DNA of 64,000 bases from Gallionellaceae bacterium (GCA_030823955.1 JAVBYO010000033.1:1-64000), one strand, 5' to 3'. Shown: positions 32,940 through 43,307, numbered from the stretch's first letter. Notes: generated by a model from the letters alone, not told the origin. Numbers and translations are program-made.

Positions 32940-34088
32940 CTAGTCGTGTCCGTCTTGCAGTTTCAGATCGCCGATGCCGGACATCACATCGGTATCCTTC
33001 GAGTGCTGGCTGTTGAGCTTGATGTTCAGACGCAGATCGTTGAGCGAGTCGGCGTTCTTCAGAGCTTCCTCATAACTGATCTTGTCGGTCTCGTAAAGAT
33101 CGAACAGCGCTTGGTCGAAGGTCTGCATGCCGATCTCACGCGATTTGCTCATCACGGTTTTGATCTGGTTCACTTCTCCTTTGAAGATAAGATCCGCGAT
33201 CAGCGGTGAATTGAGCATGATTTCGATGGCGGCGGCACGGCCCTTGCCGTCCTTTTTCGGGATCAGGCGTTGCGAGATGAGTGCCCTTACGTTGAGCGAC
33301 AGATCCATCAGCAATTGCGCACGGCGTTCTTCGGGGAAAAAGTTGATGATGCGGTCGAGCGCTTGGTTGGCACTGTTGGCATGCAGGGTGGCGAGACACA
33401 TATGTCCGGTCTCGGCGAAGGCGATGGCGTGTTCCATGGTCTCGTGGTCGCGGATCTCGCCGATCAGGATGACATCCGGTGCCTGACGCAGCGTGTTTTT
33501 CAACGCGGCATGCCAGGAGTCGGTATCCACGCCGACTTCGCGGTGGGTGATGATGCAGTTGATGTGCTCATGCACATACTCCACCGGGTCTTCGATGGTG
33601 ATGATGTGGCCGTAACTGCTTTTGTTGCGGTAGCCTATCATCGCGGCCAGCGTGGTGGATTTGCCGGAGCCGGTGCCGCCGACCAGGATGGCGAGTCCGC
33701 GCTTGGACATCACTACGTCTTTTAATACCGGCGGCAAACCCATCTCGTCGAAGTCGGGGATCTTGGTGGTGATGGTACGCAGCACCATGCCCACACGTTG
33801 CTGCTGCATGAAGATGTTGACACGGAAACGGCCGATACCGGGCGGGCTGATGGCGAAGTTGCATTCATGGGTGGACTCGAACTCCGCCGCCTGGCGGTCG
33901 TTCATGATGGCGCGAGCCAACTCCTGGGTGTGCACCGCAGTCAGCGCTTGCGGCGACACCGGGGTCATCTTGCCGTCCACCTTGAATGCGGGCGGGAAGC
34001 CGGCGGTGATGAACAGGTCGGACGCTTTCTTGCTGATCATGCCGCGCAGCAGGTTATGTATCAGTTCTGTAGCCTGGTCTCTTTCCAT
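32940..34088 (-). CDS. pilU: Type IV pilus twitching ATPase PilU
   Basis: This 382-residue hexameric motor ATPase has Walker A GGTGSGKSTTLAAMI, the Asp box ITIEDPVEYVHEH, Walker B DVILIGEIRD and the His box LATLHANSANQALDR. Compared with PilT it has a longer C-terminal tail and lacks the AIRNLIRE motif, which marks it as PilU, the accessory retraction motor that works with PilT. It follows pilT by 30 nt on the same strand. Confidence 0.93.
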   Translation of the reverse strand: MERDQATELIHNLLRGMISKKASDLFITAGFPPAFKVDGKMTPVSPQALTAVHTQELARAIMNDRQAAEFESTHECNFAISPPGIGRFRVNIFMQQQRVGMVLRTITTKIPDFDEMGLPPVLKDVVMSKRGLAILVGGTGSGKSTTLAAMIGYRNKSSYGHIITIEDPVEYVHEHINCIITHREVGVDTDSWHAALKNTLRQAPDVILIGEIRDHETMEHAIAFAETGHMCLATLHANSANQALDRIINFFPEERRAQLLMDLSLNVRALISQRLIPKKDGKGRAAAIEIMLNSPLIADLIFKGEVNQIKTVMSKSREIGMQTFDQALFDLYETDKISYEEALKNADSLNDLRLNIKLNSQHSKDTDVMSGIGDLKLQDGHD

Positions 34089-34118
34089 TGCGAATCTCTC
34101 CTTGCTGCTGCGGGTGTG

Positions 34119-35165
<1,047 letters not shown>

Positions 35166-35218
35166 ATATAATTCCCAAGCGTTGATTACTGCATTGAAAG
35201 GCGATAGACCGAGCGATT

Positions 35219-35914
35219 ATGACTGCAATCCTCTCCAACTTGCAAGCAACCCGCGTGGCCGTTGCACAAGCGGCGCAAGCGGCACAGCGCGGCGACGGCG
35301 AAGTGCATCTGCTGGCCGTGAGCAAGACCTTTCCGGCGCAGGCGGTGCGCGAGGCCTATCAGGCCGGACAACGCGCCTTCGGCGAGAATTACGTGCAGGA
35401 GGCTTTGGACAAGATCGATGCGTTGCGCGACCTGCCGCTGGAGTGGCATTTCATCGGCCCGATCCAAAGCAACAAGACCCGCGTCATCGCGGAGAACTTT
35501 TCCTGGGTACATGGCGTGGACAGATTGAAGATCGCCGAACGGCTTTCCGCCCAGCGGCCTGTGCATCTGCCGCCGCTCAACATCTGTCTGCAAGTGAATG
35601 TGAGCGGAGAAGACAGCAAGAGCGGCGTCACGCCCAGTGAGGTCGAAGCACTGGCTGTGCAAGCGGCGCAGTTGCCCAATCTCAAATTGCGCGGTCTGAT
35701 GGCGATACCGGCCCCCGCTGCAGACCCCGCCGTGCAGCGTTTGCCTTTCGCGCAAATGCGCGCACTGCTGCAACAACTCAACTCGCGCGGCCTGCAACTC
35801 GACACCCTGTCGATGGGGATGTCGCATGACTATACTGCCGCGATCGCCGAAGGTGCCACTATTGTGCGTATCGGCACGGCGATCTTCGGTGTGCGGGCAA
35901 AAGCGCAAGTATGA
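35219..35914 (+). CDS. yggS: YggS/PROSC family PLP homeostasis protein
   Basis: A 231-residue single-domain alanine-racemase-like barrel. The PLP-binding lysine lies in LLAVSKTFPAQAV (about 36-48), with FGENYVQEA and WHFIGPIQSNKT as family signatures and the phosphate-binding SMGMSHDY near 199. It buffers pyridoxal phosphate rather than catalysing racemisation. First gene of yggS-cdd1-proC-yggT-yggU. Confidence 0.95.
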   Translation: MTAILSNLQATRVAVAQAAQAAQRGDGEVHLLAVSKTFPAQAVREAYQAGQRAFGENYVQEALDKIDALRDLPLEWHFIGPIQSNKTRVIAENFSWVHGVDRLKIAERLSAQRPVHLPPLNICLQVNVSGEDSKSGVTPSEVEALAVQAAQLPNLKLRGLMAIPAPAADPAVQRLPFAQMRALLQQLNSRGLQLDTLSMGMSHDYTAAIAEGATIVRIGTAIFGVRAKAQV

Positions 35915-36210
35915 ACCCGCAAAAAGTCCGGCGTGAGCAAGTGCGCAAACTGGAAGACCTGCCCAACATCGGCAAGGCGATGGCTGCCGATCTGCGTCTG
36001 ATCGGTATCGAAACACCGCAGCAACTGCGCGAACGCGAGGCATTCGAGATGTACGAGATGTTGTGCGAGCGCACCGGACAGCGTCACGATCCCTGTGTGA
36101 TCGACGTGTTTATGTCCATCGTCTCGTTCATGCGCGGCGGGGCCGCACTGCCGTGGTGGGCGTTCACGGCGGAGCGGAAACGGCGACTGCATGGAAGTGT
36201 CCATCCATGA
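35911..36210 (+). CDS. Helix-hairpin-helix protein (Cdd1/pathogenicity-locus, TfoX C-terminal-like)
   Basis: The 99-residue product has an HhH motif in LEDLPNIGKAMAADLRLIGIETPQQL (about 13-38), the pattern of the Cdd1/mitomycin-resistance family. The second half (YEMLCERTGQRHDPCVIDVF) is also conserved there. Its exact role is unclear; DNA or protein binding by the HhH is likely. ATGA overlap with yggS indicates coupled translation. Confidence 0.8.
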   Translation: MNPQKVRREQVRKLEDLPNIGKAMAADLRLIGIETPQQLREREAFEMYEMLCERTGQRHDPCVIDVFMSIVSFMRGGAALPWWAFTAERKRRLHGSVHP

Positions 36211-36266
36211 TGTGCGCGGATTTGCGATAATCGCGCTTTGCATCGAATTCACCTTAAAGGAACGGC

Positions 36267-37079
36267 ATGAATATCTGTTTCATCGGCGGCGGCAACATGG
36301 CGACCGCGCTCGTTGGCGGCTTGCTCAAACGCAGTTACACCGCGGCGGAACTGCGCGTGGTGGAGATCAACGCCGAGAATCGCACTAAATTGCATGACGA
36401 GTTCGGTATACAAGCCGTGGCTGAACTGGCCAGCGGGATGGCGGGCAGCGATGTGATCGTGCTGGCGGTGAAGCCGCAGCAGCTGCGCGAAGTGTGCGGA
36501 CAACTTTCCCCGCTGCTTGCAGGGCAGTTGATCGTTTCCATTGCGGCGGGTATCCGCGCGGCAGACATCTCGCGCTGGCTGAACACGAAGAATATCGTGC
36601 GCTGCATGCCCAATACCCCGGCCTTGATCCAGAGCGGTGTGACCGGGTTGTATGCTTTGCCGGAAGTCAGTGCCGCGCAGCGGGAAGTCGCGGGGAAAAT
36701 TCTCGATGCGGTCGGCAGCACGGTATGGCTGCAAGAGGAAAATATGCTGGATGCAGTGACGGCGATCTCCGGCAGCGGCCCGGCCTATGTGTTCTATTTT
36801 ATCGAAGCCATGCAGCAGGCCGCACTTGAGTTGGGGTTGAACCAAGCCCAGGCCCGCAGCCTGGTGATCGACACTTTTCTGGGCGCGACCAAACTGGCCC
36901 AGGCCGGCACGGATGAAGTGAGTATGTTGCGCACGCGCGTCACGTCCAAAAATGGCACCACCGAACGCGCGTTGCTGAGTATGGAAGAAAACGAGGTGAA
37001 GCGGCATATCGTGGCGGCTATCCATGCCGCCGCAGTCCGCTCCAAAGAGATGGGTGACGAACTGGGGAGTACGAATTAA
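36267..37079 (+). CDS. proC: Pyrroline-5-carboxylate reductase
   Basis: The 270-residue enzyme has the N-terminal NAD(P) loop ICFIGGGNMATALVGGL (3-19) and the C-terminal dimerisation/active-site motif with DEVSMLRTRVTSKNGTT (about 220-236). It makes proline from pyrroline-5-carboxylate. AAAGGAAC precedes the ATG. yggT begins immediately after the stop. Confidence 0.96.
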   Translation: MNICFIGGGNMATALVGGLLKRSYTAAELRVVEINAENRTKLHDEFGIQAVAELASGMAGSDVIVLAVKPQQLREVCGQLSPLLAGQLIVSIAAGIRAADISRWLNTKNIVRCMPNTPALIQSGVTGLYALPEVSAAQREVAGKILDAVGSTVWLQEENMLDAVTAISGSGPAYVFYFIEAMQQAALELGLNQAQARSLVIDTFLGATKLAQAGTDEVSMLRTRVTSKNGTTERALLSMEENEVKRHIVAAIHAAAVRSKEMGDELGSTN

Positions 37080-37646
37080 ATGATGAACCAAGCGGTATTG
37101 TTTCTGCTGGATGTGCTGGTGCAGCCTTTTGCGGCGCTGCTGCTGCTGCGTTTTCATGCGGTGTGGATGCGTGTACCGATGCGCAACAGCATCGGTGAAT
37201 TCGTCATGGCACTGAGTGATTTCGCCGTATTGCGTGTGCGCCGTTTTGTGCCGGCACTGGGCGGGCTGGACACGGCTTCGTTGTTGCTGGCGTTCGCCGT
37301 GGAAGGTGTCTATCTGGTCGGATTCCTGTGGGCGCAGGGTTATCCCTATGCGGTGTTCCCGCTGGCGGGACTGGTGGCGTGGGCACTGGTCAAACTGCTG
37401 GTACTCAGCGTCTATCTGCTGATGTTGATGTTGCTGGTGCAGGCGGTGTTGTCATGGGTGAATCCGCACTCGCCGGTTGCCCCGGTGGCTGCCGCGTTCA
37501 CGCAGCGTTTTTTGCAGCCGGTACGGCGCATCGTGCCTATGGTCGGCAATATCGATTTTTCCGTGTTGGCCCTGCTGATCTTTTGCCAGCTCCTGCTGAT
37601 CGTCCCGATCGGGGCTCTGGAGCGTATCGTCGCGCAGCTGTTGTGA
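37080..37646 (+). CDS. yggT: YggT family membrane protein
   Basis: This 188-residue integral membrane protein contains two YggT repeats, each a pair of helices with an RFMQPLRRIVP-like motif, seen as RFLQPVRRIVPMVG near 142-155. Role unknown in detail; linked to osmotic tolerance and division-site positioning in other bacteria. The GGGGAG before its ATG lies inside proC. The gene order after proC is conserved. Confidence 0.9.
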   Translation: MMNQAVLFLLDVLVQPFAALLLLRFHAVWMRVPMRNSIGEFVMALSDFAVLRVRRFVPALGGLDTASLLLAFAVEGVYLVGFLWAQGYPYAVFPLAGLVAWALVKLLVLSVYLLMLMLLVQAVLSWVNPHSPVAPVAAAFTQRFLQPVRRIVPMVGNIDFSVLALLIFCQLLLIVPIGALERIVAQLL

Positions 37647-37939
37647 GTGCGGGGTGGTACCAACGCAGCGGCGAGGTCATCACACTGGTGTTGCACGTGC
37701 AGCCCGGTGCCAAACAGACCAGTGTGGCTGGGCTGCATGGCGAGGCGCTGAAGATACGTCTCGCCGCGCCGCCCATCGAGGGACGCGCCAACGAGGCATT
37801 GCTACGTTATATCGCGGATCGTTTTGGAGTGCCGCTGCGTAATGTCGAGCTCAAGCAGGGCGGGCAGTCGCGCCACAAACGCATCGCGGTAAGCGGCAGC
37901 GGAATCGATCCCGAATCCCTGCTGGAAAGTGTCACTTAA
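37643..37939 (+). CDS. yggU: DUF167/YggU family protein
   Basis: The GTG at 37643 overlaps the yggT stop and gives 98 residues. The DUF167 pattern is clear: LVLHVQPGAKQTSVAGLHGEALKIRLAAPPIEGRANEALL and VELKQGGQSRHKRI, shown here in part. Function unknown. The stop TAA shares a TTAA palindrome with the stop of the convergent carbonic anhydrase gene. Confidence 0.9.
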   Translation: MSAGWYQRSGEVITLVLHVQPGAKQTSVAGLHGEALKIRLAAPPIEGRANEALLRYIADRFGVPLRNVELKQGGQSRHKRIAVSGSGIDPESLLESVT

Positions 37940-38664
37940 CGCGCGTTCTTTTTCGTTTTCCCGGCCGCAGTACTGGTCGGTTTGGTGAGCAACGCTTCCG
38001 GATCTTCCAGCTTGCGCGCATCCGTTTCCCCGTTCACGTTGATGATGGTGAGCTTCCCCGCGCCGAGATGCAGATCGTCGGCAAAATCCAGTACCGCGCC
38101 GATCACGTTGAGCTTTCCCGCTTTCAGTTCATCGTCGAATTTGAGCATGGCGGCAACCACCTGGTTGTGAACGTTTGCATACACCCCCTCGATGTTGCTG
38201 AGCCCTTTGCCGATAGAGATGCTATCGAGTTCACGCCGGATGGCGGGAGATTCTTTGGAATAATCGCTGCTTGCCGCGGAGATCGCTCCGCAACGGGTGT
38301 GCCCGATGATGAGTAATACCGGTGTACGCAGGTGGTATATGCCGTATTCGACCGAGCCCTCGGTCGCGGCAAGCTGGTTGCCCATGTTGCGCACCATGAA
38401 GAGACGGCCTTCCGGATCGGCGCTGAACATATTGGTGTGCACCCGCGAATCGGAGCAGGCCACCACAGTGGCCAGCGGCTTTTGTCCTTTTGACAGGGTA
38501 AAGAAAAAATCCGCTTTGCGGCCGGTGTAATACGCCAGATTATCCGCTTTGATGGCGTCGATGAATCCGATGACACTGTTACCGGCGACGGCTTGTTCTC
38601 GGGCGCTGGCCGGTCCGGAGGCGATGAGTGCAGCGATACAGACTGACAGAAAAAAACGTTGCAT
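37936..38664 (-). CDS. Exported beta-class carbonic anhydrase
   Basis: A 242-residue protein with a cleavable signal peptide (MQRFFLSVCIAALIASGPASA, cut near 21). Zinc ligands are Cys70, His122 and Cys125, with the catalytic Asp72-Arg74 dyad in CSDSR. It should interconvert CO2 and bicarbonate in the periplasm, unusual for the beta class, which is mostly cytoplasmic. The C-terminus is Lys-rich (GKTKKNAR). A second exported homologue lies directly upstream on the same strand, but they diverge considerably. It converges on yggU with shared stop bases. Confidence 0.9.
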   Translation of the reverse strand: MQRFFLSVCIAALIASGPASAREQAVAGNSVIGFIDAIKADNLAYYTGRKADFFFTLSKGQKPLATVVACSDSRVHTNMFSADPEGRLFMVRNMGNQLAATEGSVEYGIYHLRTPVLLIIGHTRCGAISAASSDYSKESPAIRRELDSISIGKGLSNIEGVYANVHNQVVAAMLKFDDELKAGKLNVIGAVLDFADDLHLGAGKLTIINVNGETDARKLEDPEALLTKPTSTAAGKTKKNAR

Positions 38665-38755
38665 GGCATATCTCCGTTGAGGGGGCGACCGCGGGTGACA
38701 GCCGCCAGTCTAGCAGTACACGTACGGGGGGCGTCAATAAGTGAATCATCGGGTA

Positions 38756-38783
38756 TGAAAAAGGCGGCCCAAGGGCCGCCTTT
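38756..38783 (-). terminator. Terminator after the second carbonic anhydrase gene
   Basis: AAAGGCGGCCC (38760-38770) and GGGCCGCCTTT (38773-38783) form an 11-bp stem with a two-base loop. On the minus strand it is followed by a T run, so it ends the gene at 38804-39520 and separates the two carbonic anhydrase genes. Confidence 0.8.
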
Positions 38784-38803
38784 GAACACCGCGATAAATC
38801 TGT

Positions 38804-39520
38804 TTAGTGATGGGCGTGTTCGCTTGCTGCTGCCTTGGCAGAAAGGGCCGCAGTGATCTTGGCTGCATCGGTCTCACCGTTGACGTTGATCACGTTCAGT
38901 TTGCCGGGGCCCTGTTTCATGTCGTTGGCAAAGTCATAGACCGCGCCCACGATGATCAGATGACCGGCCTTCACTTTATCCGCGAACTCTTTTTTGGCCG
39001 CAGCGACTTGATTATTTACGTTGGTTTTTACACCTTCGATATCGGCGGTAACCTTTCCGATGGTTTGTAGCTCTTTCTGGATCGGCGCTTCCAGTTTGGC
39101 TTTGTCGGAATCACTTGCCGCCGCTGCCGCAATAGCACCACACTTGGAGTGGCCGATGATCAGCAGCAGGGAAGAGTTCAGGTGGTTCACGCCGTATTGC
39201 ACCGAACCCAGTGCGGTTGCGGCCTGGTTGCCGATGTTGCGTATCATGAACAGGTCACCTTCCGGCGTTTTGTCCAGCATGTTGGTATGCACACGCGAGT
39301 CGGAACAAGTCACCACGGTCGCGCGGGGTTTTTGACCTTTGGACAGTTCTTGGAAGAAGGCGGCACCCTTCATGCCGGCATAACCGGACTGGTCGGCTTG
39401 GATCTCTTTGATGAAGGCCTGGGCTACGGCAGCATCGCCATGTTCGCCGTGGTCATTGGCGAATACCGGGGCAGCAACGAAGGAAGCAGCCAGCAGGACT
39501 GCGGAAAGCTTTTTGAACAT
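38804..39520 (-). CDS. Exported beta-class carbonic anhydrase, His-rich C-terminus
   Basis: The 238-residue product has a signal peptide (cut after VFA near residue 21) and starts the mature chain with NDHGEHGD. Zinc ligands are Cys72, His124 and Cys127, with Asp74-Arg76. The last residues EHAHH and the His-rich N-terminus may bind metal. Activity as for the neighbouring homologue; the two may differ in expression, since a terminator lies between them. Periplasmic carbonic anhydrases could aid bicarbonate supply in autotrophs, an inference only. Confidence 0.9.
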   Translation of the reverse strand: MFKKLSAVLLAASFVAAPVFANDHGEHGDAAVAQAFIKEIQADQSGYAGMKGAAFFQELSKGQKPRATVVTCSDSRVHTNMLDKTPEGDLFMIRNIGNQAATALGSVQYGVNHLNSSLLLIIGHSKCGAIAAAAASDSDKAKLEAPIQKELQTIGKVTADIEGVKTNVNNQVAAAKKEFADKVKAGHLIIVGAVYDFANDMKQGPGKLNVINVNGETDAAKITAALSAKAAASEHAHH

Positions 39521-39607
39521 GTGATCTCCCTGATCGGTTTATGTTATTGAATGCACTCGTCGGTGCGGAAAGTAGTCTAACAGACCGGGGGAGATAACGC
39601 GCAAGCT

Positions 39608-41062
39608 CTACATCAGGATGACATCGTATTGTTCTTGCGAATAACTGGTCTCGACCTGTAGGGAGACGGTCTTGCCGATGAAGTCGGAGGCCTGGGCCAG
39701 GCTCTGCGATTCTTCGTCGAGGAACAGGTCGATCACCGGTTGCGAGGCGAGGATGCGGAACTCGCGGGCATTGAACTGGCGGGCTTCGCGCACGATCTCG
39801 CGCAGGATCTCGAAACAGATGGTCTGGGCGGTCTTGATCTCTCCGCGTCCTTGGCAAGTGGGGCAGGGTTCGCACAGCACATGGGCGAGACTTTCGCGGG
39901 TACGCTTGCGCGTCATCTCTACCAGCCCCAGCGCGGAGAAACCGTTCACGGTGATGCGCGTATGGTCGCGCGCCAGAGTCTTCTTGAATTCATCCAGCAC
40001 CGCGTCGCGATGCTCCGCGTTGTCCATATCGATGAAGTCGCAGATGATGATGCCGCCCAGATTGCGCAGGCGCAATTGGCGGGCGATGACCTGGGCGGCT
40101 TCGAGATTGGTCTTGAAGATGGTGTCGTCGAAAGTGCGACCGCCGACAAAACCGCCGGTGTTCACATCCACCGTGGTCAAAGCCTCGGTCTGGTCGATGA
40201 TGAGGTAGCCGCCCGATTTCAGATCGACGCGGCGCGACAGGGCGCGCTCGATCTCGTCTTCCACCCCGTACAGGTCGAACAGCGGTCTTTCCCCGATATA
40301 GTGGCTGAGTTTGGGAATGGCTGAAGCGATGTAATCCTGGGCGAAGGCCATCATGCGCTCGTGCGTCTCGCGCGAATCGATCAGCACGCGCGCGGTCTCG
40401 TCACTGACGAAATCGCGCAACACCCGCAGGCTGATGTCCAGCTCCTGGTAGAGCAATGCCGGTGCGCTCTCGTGTTTCGCGCGTTCCCGCAGGTTGTGCC
40501 AGAGCTTGTCCAGATAGGCGATGTCGTTGCTGAAATCCTGGTCGGAAGCGGTCTCCGCAAGGGTGCGGATGATGTAACCACCGGCATGTTCCGGCGGCAG
40601 CGCCTGCTGCAGTTTGGCGCGCAGCAATTCGCGCTCCTCCTCGCTCTCGATGCGCTGTGACACGCCGATATGCGACTCCTGCGGCAGATAGACCAGCAGC
40701 CGTCCGGCGATGCTGATCTGGGTGGAGAGGCGGGCGCCCTTGGTGCCGATCGGGTCTTTGATGACTTGCACCAGCAGAGTCTGCCCCTCGGACAGAACTT
40801 TCTCGATCGGCTTCACCGGTTCGCCGTTGTCGCAGTTCTCCCAGATGTCGGCGACATGCAGGAACGCGGAGCGCTCCCAGCCAATATCGACGAACGCCGA
40901 TTGCATCCCCGGCAAGACACGTTTCACGCGCCCCACATAGACATTACTTACCATGCCGCGATGCCTGCCGCGCTCGATGTACAGCTCCTGCGCAACGCCC
41001 TGCTGCATGACGGCGACACGGGTCTCCTGGGGGGTGACGTTGATGAGGATCTCGTCGCTCAT
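39608..41062 (-). CDS. rng: Ribonuclease G
   Basis: The product has 484 residues: an S1-like RNA-binding domain within the first 125 residues (GMVSNVYVGRVKRVLPGMQSA in part), an RNase H-like region, the DNase I-like catalytic core with the Mg-binding Asp pair in IICDFIDMDN (about 340), and the zinc-link CPTCQGRG near 405. It processes the 16S rRNA 5' end and mRNAs. Length and lack of a long scaffold tail favour RNase G over RNase E. Its start overlaps the maf stop. Confidence 0.94.
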   Translation of the reverse strand: MSDEILINVTPQETRVAVMQQGVAQELYIERGRHRGMVSNVYVGRVKRVLPGMQSAFVDIGWERSAFLHVADIWENCDNGEPVKPIEKVLSEGQTLLVQVIKDPIGTKGARLSTQISIAGRLLVYLPQESHIGVSQRIESEEERELLRAKLQQALPPEHAGGYIIRTLAETASDQDFSNDIAYLDKLWHNLRERAKHESAPALLYQELDISLRVLRDFVSDETARVLIDSRETHERMMAFAQDYIASAIPKLSHYIGERPLFDLYGVEDEIERALSRRVDLKSGGYLIIDQTEALTTVDVNTGGFVGGRTFDDTIFKTNLEAAQVIARQLRLRNLGGIIICDFIDMDNAEHRDAVLDEFKKTLARDHTRITVNGFSALGLVEMTRKRTRESLAHVLCEPCPTCQGRGEIKTAQTICFEILREIVREARQFNAREFRILASQPVIDLFLDEESQSLAQASDFIGKTVSLQVETSYSQEQYDVILM

Positions 41063-41679
41063 GGTGCGGGGTATCCGAAGACTTTGAGCAATTCAACCGT
41101 CTCGAACAGCGGCAGTCCCATCACGCCGGTATAACTGCCGTCAATGTGTTCGACGAACGCACCGGCATATCCCTGGATGCCGTATGCCCCCGCCTTGTCA
41201 TGGGCCTCGTTGCTGAGCAGATAACGGTGGATGCGTTGTTCGTCGAGTTCGGCGAAGGTGATGGTGGTGGTGGAGAGGCGCATCTCGGTGCGCTCTTCAT
41301 AGGTGACCGCAAGTGCCGTGAGTACCTGATGCTGGCGCCCGGACAGCTCGCGCAGGATCTCCGCCGCATGGTTGTTGTCGCGCGGCTTACCGATGATCTT
41401 GCCGTCTATGGTTACGGTCGTGTCGGCGGCGAGCACAGGGAACGGGGGCAGGTTGCGGTAGAGCAAAGCATCCCAGCCGGCCCGCGCTTTCGCCTGGCAG
41501 ATGCGCTGCACATATTCCACCGGGTCCTCGTTCTCGTGCGGAGTCTCGTCCACGCAGATATTGCGACGGGGATCGCTGCGCAACAGCAACATCTCGTAGT
41601 TCACCCCGATCTGTTTGAGCAGTTCGCGGCGACGCGGACTTTGTGAGCAGAGGTAGATGCGCTGTTTTCCGATGGCCAT
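41059..41679 (-). CDS. maf: Maf family nucleotide pyrophosphatase
   Basis: This 206-residue protein has the Maf signature SQSPRRRELLKQIG near 13-26, the catalytic AADTTVTIDG and GKPRDNNHAAEIL. Maf proteins hydrolyse dTTP, UTP or modified nucleotides to monophosphates and can arrest septation. It is followed by rng with a 4-nt overlap, the usual maf-rng pair. An imperfect G-rich hairpin repeat lies upstream. Confidence 0.93.
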   Translation of the reverse strand: MAIGKQRIYLCSQSPRRRELLKQIGVNYEMLLLRSDPRRNICVDETPHENEDPVEYVQRICQAKARAGWDALLYRNLPPFPVLAADTTVTIDGKIIGKPRDNNHAAEILRELSGRQHQVLTALAVTYEERTEMRLSTTTITFAELDEQRIHRYLLSNEAHDKAGAYGIQGYAGAFVEHIDGSYTGVMGLPLFETVELLKVFGYPAP

Positions 41680-41693
41680 GGTTTACCTTATAT

Positions 41694-41791
41694 GGGAAGG
41701 GTAAAGGGAGAAGGGGGAAGGGTAAAAACCGGTACGCGCCGTTACCCTTGAGCAGCGAAGCTGCGTACCCTTCTCTCTTCTCCCTTCCCTC
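41694..41791. repeat. Long hairpin repeat rich in GGGAAGGG
   Basis: The left arm (41694-41720; GGGAAGGGTAAAGGGAGAAG) is complementary to the right arm (41766-41791; TACCCTTCTCTCTTCTCCC). It lies between rlmH and maf. A similar element is at 52935-53023, so this is a dispersed intergenic repeat family. Confidence 0.7.
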
Positions 41792-41803
41792 ATTTTATTA
41801 TCC

Positions 41804-42274
41804 CTATTCCCTGTGATAGGGGTGATTGTGCAACAAGCTGTATGCCCGATACAACTGTTCCGCGAGCAATACGCGCACCATGCCGTGGGGCAATGTCAGC
41901 GCGGACAGCGCCAACAGTTGTTGCGCGCTGTTGCGTACCGACTCGTGCAGGCCGTCGGCTCCGCCGATGATAAACGCGACATCGCGCCCGCCGCCCATCC
42001 AGTCACTCATCTTCTGCGCCATCTGCTTGGTGGTGAGGTGTGCGCCGCGCTCGTCCAACACGACGCGGGTGACATCTTTGGGCAGTGCGTTCTCGATGCG
42101 CTGTGCTTCTGCTTCCATGATCTGTGCCACGGTCTTGCCTGTGGTGCGCGGTTCGGGCTTGATCTCGATCAGCGCGATGGTCGCTTCACGCGGCATACGC
42201 TTGGAATACTCATTGAAGCCGCTGGTGATCCATTCCGGCATCTTGTTGCCGACGGCCAGAATGAGGAGTTTCAT
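41804..42274 (-). CDS. rlmH: 23S rRNA pseudouridine-1915 N3-methyltransferase
   Basis: From the ATG at 42274 the product has 156 residues, the exact family size. The SPOUT knot is seen in VVLDERG and [13 protein letters not shown], and the C-terminal [15 protein letters not shown] and NHPYHRE are invariant in RlmH. It methylates pseudouridine 1915 in helix 69. The ATGA overlap with rsfS shows coupled translation. A longer frame to 42391 is not needed. Confidence 0.96.
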   Translation of the reverse strand: MKLLILAVGNKMPEWITSGFNEYSKRMPREATIALIEIKPEPRTTGKTVAQIMEAEAQRIENALPKDVTRVVLDERGAHLTTKQMAQKMSDWMGGGRDVAFIIGGADGLHESVRNSAQQLLALSALTLPHGMVRVLLAEQLYRAYSLLHNHPYHRE

Positions 42275-42621
42275 TTTTTTGGGGCTGCGGTGCGCGGAGT
42301 GGCGTCCCAGAGTTCTTCGAGGTTGTAATAGGCGCGCACGGCGGGTTGCATCACATGCACCAGCACATCGCCGAGGTCGATCAAGACCCACTCGCCGCTC
42401 TTTTCGCCTTCGGTGCTGAGCACTTTTTCACCGGCCTCTTGCAGTTTCTTCACCACGTTGTCGGCGAGCGCCTTGGTCTGGCGGTTGGATGATCCGCTGG
42501 CGACGACCATGCGCTCGAACAGCGGGCTGCGTTTGCTGGTGTTGATGACGGTGATGTCGTTGGCTTTGATATCTTCCAGAGCGGTAACGATGATTTGGGT
42601 CTTTTGTTCTACTGTTAACAT
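42271..42621 (-). CDS. rsfS: Ribosome silencing factor RsfS
   Basis: The ATG at 42621 gives 116 residues: [20 protein letters not shown], the RsfS pattern [17 protein letters not shown], and [16 protein letters not shown]. RsfS binds L14 and blocks subunit joining in starvation. It lies between nadD and rlmH, overlapping both; nadD-rsfS-rlmH is a highly conserved order. Confidence 0.95.
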   Translation of the reverse strand: MLTVEQKTQIIVTALEDIKANDITVINTSKRSPLFERMVVASGSSNRQTKALADNVVKKLQEAGEKVLSTEGEKSGEWVLIDLGDVLVHVMQPAVRAYYNLEELWDATPRTAAPKK

Positions 42622-43307
42622 GAGGTGTACGGGTGATGATGGATGAAATGGGCGACCGCGTCGGGCACGAGGGCATGGATGTTCTTGCCCTCCACGCAAC
42701 GACGGCGTATGTCGGTGGAGGATATCTCCAGCGCGGGGATATTGAGTACCACGATGTGTCCGGCAGGACTCTCGTGTAACACCTTGGGTGAAGGCGCCAG
42801 ACGAGTCGTGTATTCGTGCAGCAATGCCGGGTCGGCCTGTGCCATGGAGTTGCCCAGCGGTTGCCCGGGGCGCTGCATGACGACGATGTGTGTCAGCTCG
42901 AACAGCTCCTGCCATTGATGCCAAGTGTGCAACAACGCGAAGGCATCGCTGCCCAGCAACAGGCACAGCGGCTGTTGCGATCCGAGTTCGGCGCGCAACG
43001 CGGTCAGCGTGTCCACGGTGTAGCACGCATCGGTGCGGTAGGTTTCGCGCTGATCGGCAAGGAACATCGGGTTGTTATGCACCGCCAACTGCACCATGTG
43101 CAAACGGTCCTCGGCACTGGCGAAGGGCGTGTGCCTGTGCGGCGGTGTGCCGCTGGGGATGAAGTGCACCTCGCTCAGCTTGCATTGCTCCTGCGCTTCG
43201 ACGGCCAAACGCAGATGCCCGTTGTGTATGGGATCGAACGTGCCGCCGAGTATGCCGATAGGGCGAATAACCTGCTGCGCGTTCAAGCTGCTGTGTTGCG
43301 TGCTCAC
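42615..43307 (-). CDS. nadD: Nicotinate-nucleotide adenylyltransferase
   Basis: The 230-residue enzyme begins with GTG at 43307 (GGCGAGGAG upstream). The nucleotidyltransferase motif GILGGTFDPIHNGHLRLA (18-35) and the C-terminal ISSTDIRRR are intact. It makes nicotinate adenine dinucleotide, the penultimate step of NAD synthesis. First gene of the nadD-rsfS-rlmH-maf-rng unit. Confidence 0.95.
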   Translation of the reverse strand: MSTQHSSLNAQQVIRPIGILGGTFDPIHNGHLRLAVEAQEQCKLSEVHFIPSGTPPHRHTPFASAEDRLHMVQLAVHNNPMFLADQRETYRTDACYTVDTLTALRAELGSQQPLCLLLGSDAFALLHTWHQWQELFELTHIVVMQRPGQPLGNSMAQADPALLHEYTTRLAPSPKVLHESPAGHIVVLNIPALEISSTDIRRRCVEGKNIHALVPDAVAHFIHHHPYTSC

